DNA of 64,000 nucleotides from JAVBNH01 sp031551635 (GTDB taxonomy: Bacteria; Bacillota; Clostridia; Oscillospirales; Acutalibacteraceae): positions 1 through 64,000 of the forward strand of contig JAVBNH010000013.1 of NCBI GenBank assembly GCA_031551635.1. The letters are read 5' to 3'. The notes beneath the pieces were generated by a model. That model was given only the letters and a program-made list of their open reading frames with translations, searched no databases and was not told where the DNA came from. Made by a program: the position numbers and the translations under genes. Positions 1 to 7,093 of this stretch are shown one piece after another; the stretch's first letter is position 1, and every line of letters starts with the position of its first letter.

Positions 1-6
1 CAGCAT
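1..6 (-). CDS. Start of a gene running off the left edge (partial)
   Basis: Only two codons are inside the window: an ATG on the minus strand at 6-4 followed by CTG. The call rests on a good ribosome binding site (GAGGAG on the minus strand, 15-20) eight bases upstream of that ATG and on a promoter further upstream (53-81). The product cannot be known from here. It is divergent from the fucosidase gene. Confidence 0.5.
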
Positions 7-52
7 GATTTTTTCTCCTCTTTTATGGTTCTTGGTTCTTTTTAACAATCCC

Positions 53-81
53 ATTATATCATAAAAGTGGAGAAAAGTCAG
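53..81 (-). promoter_or_regulatory. Sigma-A-type promoter for the left-edge gene
   Basis: On the minus strand CTGACT (76-81) and a perfect TATAAT (53-58) are separated by 17 bp. It points toward the ATG at 6-4. Confidence 0.5.
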
Positions 82-91
82 TAGTTTTTTG

Positions 92-125
92 CTTAAAAAG
101 TCCTTGTTTTTCAAGGTTTTTTAAG
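92..125. other. Hairpin upstream of the fucosidase gene
   Basis: CTTAAAAA-GT-CCTTG and CAAGG-T-TTTTTAAG can pair around a short T loop. It ends 41 bases before the fucosidase ATG, so it could be a leader structure of that gene. No T-tract follows beyond the arm itself, so a simple terminator is less likely. Confidence 0.4.
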
Positions 126-166
126 TTTCACAATCGGCTAAATTTACGATATTAAGGAGTTTGTTT

Positions 167-1417
167 ATGGATTTCAATGTTCGCAAAACACCGGGCAATA
201 CAGCCTGGTTCACAAAAGACCGCTTCGGGATGTTTATTCACTGGGGCTTATACGCGCTCCCGGCAAGACACGAATGGATTAAGCATAATGAGCGTACCCC
301 CGAAAAGGATTATGAAATGTATTTCAACCTTTTCGACCCCGATTTATATAACCCTAAGGAGTGGGCGAAGCAGGCTAAAGATGCCGGTATGAAATATGCC
401 GTGCTCACCTCTAAGCATCACGAAGGTTTTTGCCTTTTTGACTCGCAATATACCGATTATAAATCGACAAACACACCTGCGGGAAGAGACCTTGTCAAGG
501 AATATGTCGATGCCTTCCGCGCTGAGGGGCTTAAAGTCGGCTTCTATTATTCGCTAATTGACTGGCATCATCCGGATTTTACTATTGACGGTCTGCACCC
601 GCGGCGTGACGATAAGAATATTGATGAGCTGAACGAGGGCAGAAATATAAAAAAATACGCCCTGTATATGAGAAATCAGGTTAAGGAGCTGCTTACAAAT
701 TACGGTAAAATCGATATTCTCTGGTTTGATTTTTCCTATTCAACACATGAATATAAAGGCATGAAGGGTAAGGGTAAGCTCGAGTGGGAGGCTGAGGAGC
801 TTATTGCTACCGCAAGGTCAATTAACCCTGACATTATTATCGATAACAGAACCGAAATTGACCAGGATTTGTGGACACCTGAGCAGTGGCAGCCAACCGA
901 ATGGCAAAGGGACGAAGAGGGAAACCTTGTTGTTTGGGAAGCATGCCAGACCTTCTCTGGCTCCTGGGGTTATCACAGAGATGAAACGAGCTGGAAATCC
1001 CCGGAGATTCTGGTGCGTATGCTCGTTAATACAGTTTCCTGCGGAGGAAATCTCCTTTTAAATGTCGGTCCGACAGCTAGGGGTTATTTTGACAAGCGTG
1101 CAATAAGCGCACTCGAGGCAATCGGCGAATGGATGAAATATAATTCTAAAAGCATATATAACTGCACTCAGTCGGAGTTTTCAGCACCGTCGGATGTGCG
1201 TTACACACAAAACGGAAACAGGCTTTTTGCTCATATTTATGCTTATCCTTTCCGTTCCCTAAAACTACCCGGGCTTGCGGGAAAAGTAATTTACACTCAG
1301 TTCCTGCACGATAATTCCGAGCTGAAGTTCTATGACGAAAATGATGACCTAATAATTGAGCTTCCGGCACTGAAACCTGATTTTGTAGTACCAGTTATAG
1401 AAATTATCCTTAAATAA
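167..1417 (+). CDS. Alpha-L-fucosidase, GH29
   Basis: Retaining exo-glycosidase that releases alpha-linked L-fucose from oligosaccharides. The GH29 signature is clear: FGMFIHWGLYALPA near residue 20, KHHEGFCLFDS at 83-93, FYYSLIDWHHP, and ILWFDFSYS, where Asp188 occupies the nucleophile position of the family. ALEAIGEWMKYNSKSIY marks the end of the barrel and is followed by a short beta domain. No signal peptide is visible, so it should act in the cytoplasm on imported oligosaccharides. At 416 aa it lacks the extra binding modules of longer family members. The ATG at 167 is preferred over an in-frame TTG at 161 because AAGGAG (154-159) is seven bases upstream of the ATG but only one base before the TTG. 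It stands alone: next come the two 40-aa peptide genes with their own promoter. Confidence 0.93.
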   Translation: MDFNVRKTPGNTAWFTKDRFGMFIHWGLYALPARHEWIKHNERTPEKDYEMYFNLFDPDLYNPKEWAKQAKDAGMKYAVLTSKHHEGFCLFDSQYTDYKSTNTPAGRDLVKEYVDAFRAEGLKVGFYYSLIDWHHPDFTIDGLHPRRDDKNIDELNEGRNIKKYALYMRNQVKELLTNYGKIDILWFDFSYSTHEYKGMKGKGKLEWEAEELIATARSINPDIIIDNRTEIDQDLWTPEQWQPTEWQRDEEGNLVVWEACQTFSGSWGYHRDETSWKSPEILVRMLVNTVSCGGNLLLNVGPTARGYFDKRAISALEAIGEWMKYNSKSIYNCTQSEFSAPSDVRYTQNGNRLFAHIYAYPFRSLKLPGLAGKVIYTQFLHDNSELKFYDENDDLIIELPALKPDFVVPVIEIILK

Positions 1418-1566
1418 CCTTAATCGCTTGAATGGTATCATATCAGATAAATATACGCTTACTGGAATATTTATTCGTTTTAGTAATATTATCAACTAAT
1501 AATTAATTGAATCTTGCTATTTTTGTGATATTCTTTTTAAATTTCAGAAATATTTGCATTAAAGTC

Positions 1567-1595
1567 TTGATATTTCTAGTGTTTTATGTTATTAT
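1567..1595 (+). promoter_or_regulatory. Sigma-A-type promoter for the two small peptide genes
   Basis: TTGATA (1567-1572), a 17-bp spacer and TATTAT (1590-1595). A small palindrome, CATCAT-TAT-ATGATG, lies about 15 bases downstream in the leader before the first peptide start at 1648. The 1418-1566 stretch shows nothing else I can support. Confidence 0.6.
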
Positions 1596-1647
1596 CAAAT
1601 CAAAATAAGCATCATTATATGATGTGTCAAAGAGAGGTGTATACTGA

Positions 1648-1770
1648 ATGGAAGCTATAAAAACATTTTTAGACCAAATCATCGGTATCGTTACACAGTT
1701 TGTCGCATTTGTCAAGAGAATGTTCGGTATGTTGAATATAGACGATACAACCGATGACACGACAGTATAA
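1648..1770 (+). CDS. 40-aa amphipathic peptide A (unannotated small ORF)
   Basis: Complete ORF from ATG to TAA, 40 codons, with a GAGAGG ribosome binding site eight to nine bases upstream and its own promoter. The product is a single predicted hydrophobic/amphipathic helix (MEAIKTFLDQIIGIVTQFVA, then FVKRMFGML) ending in an acidic Thr-rich tail (DDTTDDTTV). It has the same length and layout as the peptide encoded 55 bp downstream, and both end in a DDTT run, which argues for real paralogous genes. I recognise no family. The helix part resembles the C-terminal tail of the cohesin-like protein at 61446-62195 (FLDKVIKFFLKIF), so membrane or surface association is a reasonable inference. No cysteines or double-glycine leader are present, so a classical bacteriocin is not indicated. 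Confidence 0.72.
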   Translation: MEAIKTFLDQIIGIVTQFVAFVKRMFGMLNIDDTTDDTTV

Positions 1771-1825
1771 TAACTGTTTATAACCGCGCTTTTCTGTGAT
1801 TTTTTTATTGAAAGGAGTTAATCTT

Positions 1826-1948
1826 ATGCCAGATAATATCGTTGCAACAGTTGAGGCTTTCTTTAACACAATTGGAGATTTCTTTGAGAGACTTATAGCA
1901 TTGTTTAAGGATTTGTTCGCTCAGTTTGATGACACAACAACCTCCTGA
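1826..1948 (+). CDS. 40-aa amphipathic peptide B (unannotated small ORF)
   Basis: Complete 40-codon ORF with AAAGGAG (1811-1817) eight bases before the ATG and a strong terminator 14 bases after the stop. The product begins MPDNIVATVEAFFNTIGDFF, continues ERLIALFKDLFAQF and ends DDTTTS. Hydrophobic positions alternate with charged ones at helical spacing, giving one amphipathic helix. Same length and same acidic Thr-rich end as peptide A, so the pair looks like a diverged duplication in one transcript (promoter 1567, terminator 1963). It sits directly upstream of four GH10 proteins whose N-termini contain a similar segment. Function unknown; a membrane-active peptide, a surface-layer helper or a small structural protein are all open. 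Confidence 0.75.
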   Translation: MPDNIVATVEAFFNTIGDFFERLIALFKDLFAQFDDTTTS

Positions 1949-1962
1949 TTTCGTTAATTTTT

Positions 1963-1989
1963 AAGAGACCGTAACGGTCTCTTTTTTTT
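1963..1989 (+). terminator. Rho-independent terminator after the peptide pair
   Basis: A perfect 9-bp stem AAGAGACCG / CGGTCTCTT with a TAA loop, followed by a run of T. It closes the two-peptide transcript and separates it from the GH10 cluster. Confidence 0.9.
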
Positions 1990-2073
1990 ATTAAATTTGC
2001 AAAAATTAACTATAAATTATTAACAAAACATTGCCGTTTTTTTTATTAATCTTTAACGAAATAGTTTTTTTTA

Positions 2074-2102
2074 TTGACTTATTTTTGCAAAATTGATATA
2101 AT
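2074..2102 (+). promoter_or_regulatory. Sigma-A-type promoter for the first GH10 genes
   Basis: TTGACT (2074-2079), a 17-bp spacer and a perfect TATAAT (2097-2102). It lies 30 bases upstream of the ATG at 2133, which has AGGAGG at 2121-2126. Confidence 0.8.
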
Positions 2103-2132
2103 TATCAAGTAGTAAAAAAAAGGAGGAGTAAT

Positions 2133-3239
2133 ATGAATATCGGTACAACAATTCAAAAAGTTATTTCACTGTTTTTACCTTTGGTTTATTTGTTTTCAGG
2201 AACAAGCGCAGCGAAACTTGATTATTCTGACAAGCTTGGAAAACCGGACTATATCGGCTTTAAGGATAAGTACGAGGATTTTTTTCGCGTAGGTACTGCT
2301 GTCAGTGACGGAACTGTCACAAATCCAGCAACAAGAGACATGCTGCTGAAAAATTTTAATACTGTTACTCTTGAAAACGACATTAAGCAGCCGTCCTTCA
2401 ACCCCAGTGAAGGTGTTTGGAATCTCGACTGTGTCAGAACAGTTGTCGACTTCTGTGAAGCCAACAATATCAAGGTACGCGGTCATACTCTTCTCTGGCT
2501 TCCTATTGATGACCTTTGGGTATATTATGACGATGACGGCAATCTTGTTGACGAGGAAACCATGTTTGAGCGTTTTGAGCTATATGTCAAAACGGTTATG
2601 ACCGAATTTTCCTATATCGATGAGTGGGACATCCTGAACGAGGCTTTTATGTATAACCGCACTCAGGAATTTAAGCCCTCACCTTTTATAGATATAGCCG
2701 GAGTTGACGGGCTTTACAGGTTCTTTAAGATTTGCGAAAAATATAAAGATGAAAACGACAAGTTTTACATCAACGAAACAAAAATCCTTAACAACGGTGC
2801 CAAAGAAGACCACGCCTTTAAATATATTGAAAAATGGATTAAGGAAGGCGTAAAAATTGACGGTATCGGTATTCAAGGGCATTGGGTAATGGGTACAATC
2901 AACGAGAACCCGCTCAGGCTTCAGCAGATTTTAAATAAATGCAGAAAACTGAACCTTGATGTGCAGTTTACGGAAATGGATTACACTATTTATTTTGATC
3001 TCGAGCAGCCGGGCTATGAACCTCTTCCGGATTGGATGCTTAAGTGGCATACCTTTATGTATCAACAGATGTTTAAGGTTCTTCGCAAAAATTCCGATGT
3101 TGTTTCAAGCGTCACCTTCTGGGGAATTGACGACGCGCACAGCTATCCTAATCACGATGTTGAAAGAACCGATTACGCAACGCTTTTTGACAGAAACGGA
3201 ATGCCTAAAAATGAATTTTTCGGCGTTTGCGACTTTTAA
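2133..3239 (+). CDS. Divergent GH10 (endo-xylanase-like) protein, copy 1 of 4
   Basis: A single GH10 barrel of 368 aa with no carbohydrate-binding module. Both catalytic glutamates are present: Glu170 (acid/base, in EWDILNE) and Glu281 (nucleophile, in QFTEMDY). Other family landmarks are LENDIK, RGHTLLW, GIGIQGHW and FWGIDDAHS. The His that normally follows the Trp in the HTLxWH motif is replaced (WLP), and the usual ND after the next strand is NE (YINETK), so specificity may differ from a plain xylanase. The N-terminus has a short hydrophobic segment (KVISLFLPLVYLFSGTSA) that could be a signal peptide or a membrane helix. It ends in VCDF, as do all four copies. Copy 2 follows after 22 bp and is probably co-transcribed. 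Confidence 0.88.
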   Translation: MNIGTTIQKVISLFLPLVYLFSGTSAAKLDYSDKLGKPDYIGFKDKYEDFFRVGTAVSDGTVTNPATRDMLLKNFNTVTLENDIKQPSFNPSEGVWNLDCVRTVVDFCEANNIKVRGHTLLWLPIDDLWVYYDDDGNLVDEETMFERFELYVKTVMTEFSYIDEWDILNEAFMYNRTQEFKPSPFIDIAGVDGLYRFFKICEKYKDENDKFYINETKILNNGAKEDHAFKYIEKWIKEGVKIDGIGIQGHWVMGTINENPLRLQQILNKCRKLNLDVQFTEMDYTIYFDLEQPGYEPLPDWMLKWHTFMYQQMFKVLRKNSDVVSSVTFWGIDDAHSYPNHDVERTDYATLFDRNGMPKNEFFGVCDF

Positions 3240-3261
3240 GTATTGAATGGAGGACTAAAAA

Positions 3262-4383
3262 ATGGCAGCATTATTCCCGGAGTTTTTTCAAAAAATCATG
3301 TCAATCTTTCTCCCGCTGGTGCTTTTAATCACAGGAGTTTCAGCAAAGGATCTCGATTATTCCGATAAGCTCGGCGACGAGAATTATATCGGACTACAGG
3401 AAAAATACGACGATTATTTTTATATCGGAACCTGCACAAGCTCATGGCAGCTTGCCGGCGGCGAGGTCACAGATTTCGTATTAAAGAATTTTAATTCAGT
3501 CACTCCCGAGTCAGAAATGAAACAGCCGTGGTATAACCCTGCTCCCGGAGTATTCGTTCATACTGAAATGGATAAAATTGCGGATTTTTGCCGCGCGAAC
3601 AATTTCAGAATGCGCGGTCACACTCTTGCGTGGCCGGGACTTTCCGACAGCTGGATTTTCTATGAGGATGACGGTGTAACTTTTGTCAGCAAAGAAAAGC
3701 TTATTGAGCGCTACACTGCTTATATTGAGGATGTCATGCTCAGATACGGCGATATAATTGATGATTGGGATATTGCCAATGAGGTTTTCAATTTTAACGC
3801 TGCGCCTGCTTTTAAACAGGATAATCCTCTTTTTACCATCTGGGGTGAGGATTATGTCAAAGATATCATTAATATCGCTTGCAAATACAAGGATGATAAC
3901 GACAAGTTCTTTTTAAACGAGACAAAAATCCTCAATAACACCGCGAAAGAAAGGCACACCTTTAAATACATTGAAAAATGGATTAAGGAAGGCGTAAAAA
4001 TCGACGGTATCGGTATTGAAGGTCACTGGGAAACTGTCAGCATAAACGAAAATCCCTTTAGACTGAGAAAAATTCTTGACCGCTGCAAGGACTTGGGGCT
4101 TGAGGTTCAAATCACTGAATTTGATTTGACCATGTATAACTCAAACGACCAGGAACGCTATCCAACAATCCCGAAATGGCTTGAGACATGGCAGATTAAC
4201 GATTACTATCAATTCTTTAAAATTTTCCGCGAATATAAAGACCTTATTACCAGTGTATCCTTCTGGGGCATTTGTGACGCAAACACAAGATACACACGCA
4301 ACAGCCCTGACGACGATTTCCCGATGCTTTTTGATAAAAATATGAAGCCGAAGCAGAATTTCTATGCGGTTTGTGATTTCTAA
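3262..4383 (+). CDS. Divergent GH10 (endo-xylanase-like) protein, copy 2 of 4
   Basis: 373 aa, one GH10 barrel; Glu174 (DDWDIANE) and Glu286 (QITEFDL) are the predicted catalytic pair. Substrate-subsite motifs differ again from textbook GH10: PESEMK instead of PENxMK, GHTLAWPGL without the His after Trp, and FWGICDANT. The stretch TAKERHTFKYIEKWIKEGVK closely matches copy 1, so the two are recent duplicates that diverged elsewhere. The N-terminus reads FPEFFQKIMSIFLPLVLL, a helix with Lys after the aromatic pair and then a hydrophobic core ending in TGVSAK, compatible with signal peptide cleavage after VSA. The start is supported by TGGAGG at 3248-3253. A hairpin terminator follows at 4393. 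Confidence 0.88.
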   Translation: MAALFPEFFQKIMSIFLPLVLLITGVSAKDLDYSDKLGDENYIGLQEKYDDYFYIGTCTSSWQLAGGEVTDFVLKNFNSVTPESEMKQPWYNPAPGVFVHTEMDKIADFCRANNFRMRGHTLAWPGLSDSWIFYEDDGVTFVSKEKLIERYTAYIEDVMLRYGDIIDDWDIANEVFNFNAAPAFKQDNPLFTIWGEDYVKDIINIACKYKDDNDKFFLNETKILNNTAKERHTFKYIEKWIKEGVKIDGIGIEGHWETVSINENPFRLRKILDRCKDLGLEVQITEFDLTMYNSNDQERYPTIPKWLETWQINDYYQFFKIFREYKDLITSVSFWGICDANTRYTRNSPDDDFPMLFDKNMKPKQNFYAVCDF

Positions 4384-4392
4384 TACATTTTT

Positions 4393-4420
4393 AGTAGCGG
4401 CATTATCTGCCGCTACTTTT
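4393..4420 (+). terminator. Hairpin terminator after GH10 copy 2
   Basis: A perfect 10-bp stem AGTAGCGGCA / TGCCGCTACT with a five-base loop and a short T run. It probably ends the copy 1-copy 2 transcript, perhaps partially, because no clear promoter precedes copy 3. Confidence 0.72.
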
Positions 4421-4462
4421 GCTGTATAGTATATTAAATAAAAAATAACAGGAGGCTGAATT

Positions 4463-5581
4463 ATGTTTAAGTACATCCCGAATTTATTTTATTTTGTAAT
4501 GAAGCTTGCATTACCTATCGTTCTGCTTGTTACCGGAACATCTCAAGCCGCTATTGACAAGTATGCCGCGCAGGTCGGAACTGAGGATTATGTCGGTCTT
4601 CAGGAAGTTTACAAGGATCACTTCAGAATCGGTACCGCAATGAACAGCGGCTGGCTGGGCGAGGGTCAGGAGGAGCTTGAGGAGTTCCTTTTGAAAAATT
4701 ACAGCTCTTTTACTCTGGCAAATGAGATTAAAATCCCGACTTATTACACAGCACCGGGTGAGTTTAACACCACCGGAGCAGATATAATCGCAGATTATTG
4801 CCGTGAAAACAATATGAAGCTCAGAGGTCACACACTTATCTGGCCTACCCTTTATACATGGCTTCCTTATAATGAGGATGGCAGTCTTGTTTCCAAGGAA
4901 GTGCTTTACGCGAGAATGCGGGAATATATAGAGCATGTTATGACCCGGTACGGCGACATAATTGACGAGTGGGATGTTGTCAACGAAGTTTTCCATTATA
5001 ACCCCACACCTGAATTCAAGGATTATAACGATATGTTCACTATTGCCGGCTCTGAATGTGTAAAAATGGCTTTTATTATTGCCAAGGATTATGCTGATGA
5101 AAATGATAAGTTTTTTGTAAACGAAACAAAGGTTCTTAGCAATAAATCAAAAGAAATGCATCTTTTCAAGTATCTTGAGCAATGGAAAAAGGAAGGCTTG
5201 AAAATAGACGGTGTCGGTCTGCAGTGCCATCTTCAGGCAATCAGCACCTCCGAAACCGCGGATCGACTGCAAAAAATTCTTGACCGCTGCAGAAAGCTCG
5301 GGCTTGAGGTTCAGCTGACTGAATTTGAAATGTCCGCCTATGTCGCAGATGAAGCTGACCAGCCGGCTTTTGATTCTCTTCCGAAGTGGATTGAAACATG
5401 GCAGGCTAATAAATTCCAAAGATTCTTTAAGGTGCTGCGCGACAATGACGATATCGTCTCTAGCGTAACCTTCTGGGGCTATGCTGACGGCACAAATGGC
5501 GTAAAACGCGAGGATTGGCCTTTCCTCTTTGATAAAAATTGCAAACCCAAAACAAACTTTTTCGCTGTATGTGACTTTTAA
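4463..5581 (+). CDS. Divergent GH10 (endo-xylanase-like) protein, copy 3 of 4
   Basis: 372 aa; catalytic Glu175 (EWDVVNE) and Glu287 (QLTEFEM). The subsite motif is LANEIK in place of ENxMK, and the conserved Trp motif reads GHTLIWPTL. Near the C-terminus the usual WGxxDxxS becomes FWGYADGTNG, losing the Asp-Ser pair seen in copies 1 and 4. The N-terminal segment (FYFVMKLALPIVLLVTG) is hydrophobic with a single Lys and ends TSQAA, plausibly a signal peptide. The ATG at 4463 has AGGAGG seven bases upstream. It sits between a terminator and the strong promoter of copy 4, so it may depend on read-through from copies 1-2. Confidence 0.88.
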   Translation: MFKYIPNLFYFVMKLALPIVLLVTGTSQAAIDKYAAQVGTEDYVGLQEVYKDHFRIGTAMNSGWLGEGQEELEEFLLKNYSSFTLANEIKIPTYYTAPGEFNTTGADIIADYCRENNMKLRGHTLIWPTLYTWLPYNEDGSLVSKEVLYARMREYIEHVMTRYGDIIDEWDVVNEVFHYNPTPEFKDYNDMFTIAGSECVKMAFIIAKDYADENDKFFVNETKVLSNKSKEMHLFKYLEQWKKEGLKIDGVGLQCHLQAISTSETADRLQKILDRCRKLGLEVQLTEFEMSAYVADEADQPAFDSLPKWIETWQANKFQRFFKVLRDNDDIVSSVTFWGYADGTNGVKREDWPFLFDKNCKPKTNFFAVCDF

Positions 5582-5635
5582 TCGTAATTATAATTTTATA
5601 TATACATTATATGTAAAATAAAACATGAAACATTA

Positions 5636-5664
5636 TTGACATCAAAGCTGATTATTGGTATAAT
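5636..5664 (+). promoter_or_regulatory. Perfect-consensus sigma-A promoter for GH10 copy 4
   Basis: TTGACA (5636-5641), exactly 17 bp, TATAAT (5659-5664). No mismatch to the consensus, the best promoter in the window. It overlaps one arm of an inverted repeat (5641-5651). Confidence 0.9.
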
Positions 5665-5753
5665 TATGCCGCTCCTTTTGTTGAGAGGAAAATTTTAATA
5701 CTTTTGATTAAAAGGAGCTTCGCGTTAAATACCAAAACTAATTCAGCTTTGAT
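5641..5753. repeat. Nested inverted repeats around the copy 4 promoter and leader
   Basis: Outer arms ATCAAAGCTGA (5641-5651) and TCAGCTTTGAT (5743-5753) are a perfect 11-bp inverted repeat; the left arm lies between the -35 and -10 boxes. Inner arms GCTCCTTTT (5671-5679) and AAAAGGAGC (5710-5718) are a perfect 9-bp inverted repeat inside the untranslated leader. The inner pair could form an RNA hairpin; the outer pair can only act at DNA level because its left arm is not transcribed. Confidence 0.7.
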
Positions 5754-5768
5754 TTTGGAGGAGTGCGT

Positions 5769-6905
5769 ATGTTTCAGCTAATACCCGGCGCTTTCAATAA
5801 ATTCATGTCATTTTTTCTGCCGCTTGTACTAATGTTATCGGGAACCAGCACTGAAAAGCTGGATAAGTATTCACAGTATCTCGGAAATGATGATTACACA
5901 GGCATTGCTGAGGTATATGAAGACTACTTCCCTGTTGGCTGCGCAGTTTGGTCAGGTCAGCTCGATGAGGAAGGTATTCAGGATTTTATTAAGAAAAATT
6001 TCAATTCCATCACCTTTGAATGGGAGTTAAAGCAAATCGCCATTAATCCCAGAGAAAACGAGTGGAACATAGGCGGCACACAAAAAATTATTGATTTCGC
6101 AATGGCTAACGGCATGAAGCTCAGGGGGCACACTATGATGTGGTCTGTTTCCTCAACGTGGATGGCTAAGGCAAACGGCGACCCGGATTCCTCAGAGTTC
6201 TGCACCAAAGATGTTCTCTTTGAACGAATGGATGCTTATTTTAAAGAGGTTTTCGAAAAATTCGGCTCTGTCATTGATGACTGGGATATTGTAAACGAGC
6301 CTTCTTATTTCTATCCTTGGCAGACCTATCATCCGAACAGCGACTGGTATAAAATTGCCGGAGAGGAATATATCGTTAAAGCCTTTGAGCTGGCTCAGAA
6401 ATACGGCAACGATGACGACAAATTTTATGTCAATGAAATCAAGGTTTTGAACAACCGCACAAAAGAAAACAACTTGTTTAAAACTGTTGAAATGCTTCGT
6501 TCCAAAGGTCTGAGAGTTGACGGAATCGGCATTCAATGCCACCTGGATACAGTCAGCATTAATGAAAGCCAATTCAACCTCGAGCGCCTTTTAAAAAGAG
6601 CGAAAAAGGAAAATCTTGATGTGCAAATCACCGAGATGGATATGCGCTGCTACACTACAAATGACCAGGAGGGCTGGCCGGATGGAATTATGCCCGAATG
6701 GATTAAATACTGGCAGATGAATAAATATCAGAGATTCTTTGAAATTTTCCGCGAATACAAGGATATAATCAAGGGCGTAACCTTCTGGGGACTCGATGAC
6801 GCGCATTCAGCAGTTACATGGGAGGGCAAACGCGCCGATTGGCCGCTGCTATTTGATGTTAACGGAAAACCGAAGGAAAATTTCTTTGCCGTCTGCGATT
6901 TTTAA
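5769..6905 (+). CDS. Divergent GH10 (endo-xylanase-like) protein, copy 4 of 4
   Basis: 378 aa; Glu177 (DDWDIVNEP) and Glu289 (QITEMDM) are the catalytic pair. The ENxMK motif is FEWELK, with Trp replacing the subsite Asn, and GHTMMWSVS lacks the His. FWGLDDAHSA is kept. It is the longest copy, with an extra loop around residue 135 (ANGDPDSSEF) and another at 181 (YFYPWQTYHPNSDW). The N-terminal segment is IPGAFNKFMSFFLPLVLMLS, then GTSTEK. The ATG at 5769 is preferred over the GTG at 5763, because GGAGGAG (5757-5763) overlaps the GTG. It has its own consensus promoter and a downstream AT-rich hairpin, so it can be expressed independently of copies 1-3. Confidence 0.88.
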   Translation: MFQLIPGAFNKFMSFFLPLVLMLSGTSTEKLDKYSQYLGNDDYTGIAEVYEDYFPVGCAVWSGQLDEEGIQDFIKKNFNSITFEWELKQIAINPRENEWNIGGTQKIIDFAMANGMKLRGHTMMWSVSSTWMAKANGDPDSSEFCTKDVLFERMDAYFKEVFEKFGSVIDDWDIVNEPSYFYPWQTYHPNSDWYKIAGEEYIVKAFELAQKYGNDDDKFYVNEIKVLNNRTKENNLFKTVEMLRSKGLRVDGIGIQCHLDTVSINESQFNLERLLKRAKKENLDVQITEMDMRCYTTNDQEGWPDGIMPEWIKYWQMNKYQRFFEIFREYKDIIKGVTFWGLDDAHSAVTWEGKRADWPLLFDVNGKPKENFFAVCDF

Positions 6906-6935
6906 ACATGTTCGGATGTTAAAACTATAAACTTT

Positions 6936-6990
6936 AACACAAATTAACATCTTAAATTATATTTACTTTAAGATTTTAATTTGTGTTTTA
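6936..6990 (+). terminator. Long AT-rich hairpin after GH10 copy 4
   Basis: A 21-base arm (6936-6956) and its near-perfect complement (6967-6987, one mismatch) around a 10-base loop, ending in TTTTA. It is AT-rich, so it may terminate inefficiently, but it is positioned as the end of the GH10 cluster. Confidence 0.65.
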
Positions 6991-7051
6991 CTGCGCTCAT
7001 TAAATTTTCATCATAAACCCAAATAATACTCAAATTCTCGTCAAATTTGCA

Positions 7052-7060
7052 TGCTATAAT
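7052..7060 (+). promoter_or_regulatory. Extended -10 promoter for the phosphoesterase gene
   Basis: TGCTATAAT (7052-7060) is an extended -10 box; no good -35 element is present upstream. The ATG at 7094 lies about 25 bases downstream of the expected start site. Confidence 0.55.
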
Positions 7061-7093
7061 TTTCTCAATGAAGTCCCCTTGAAAGGAAAATAT

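Noticed and set aside
5641..5753. Firm call of a phase-variable promoter inversion
   Set aside because: The left repeat arm is inside the promoter and no recombinase gene is adjacent, so only the repeats are annotated and inversion is kept as a hypothesis.
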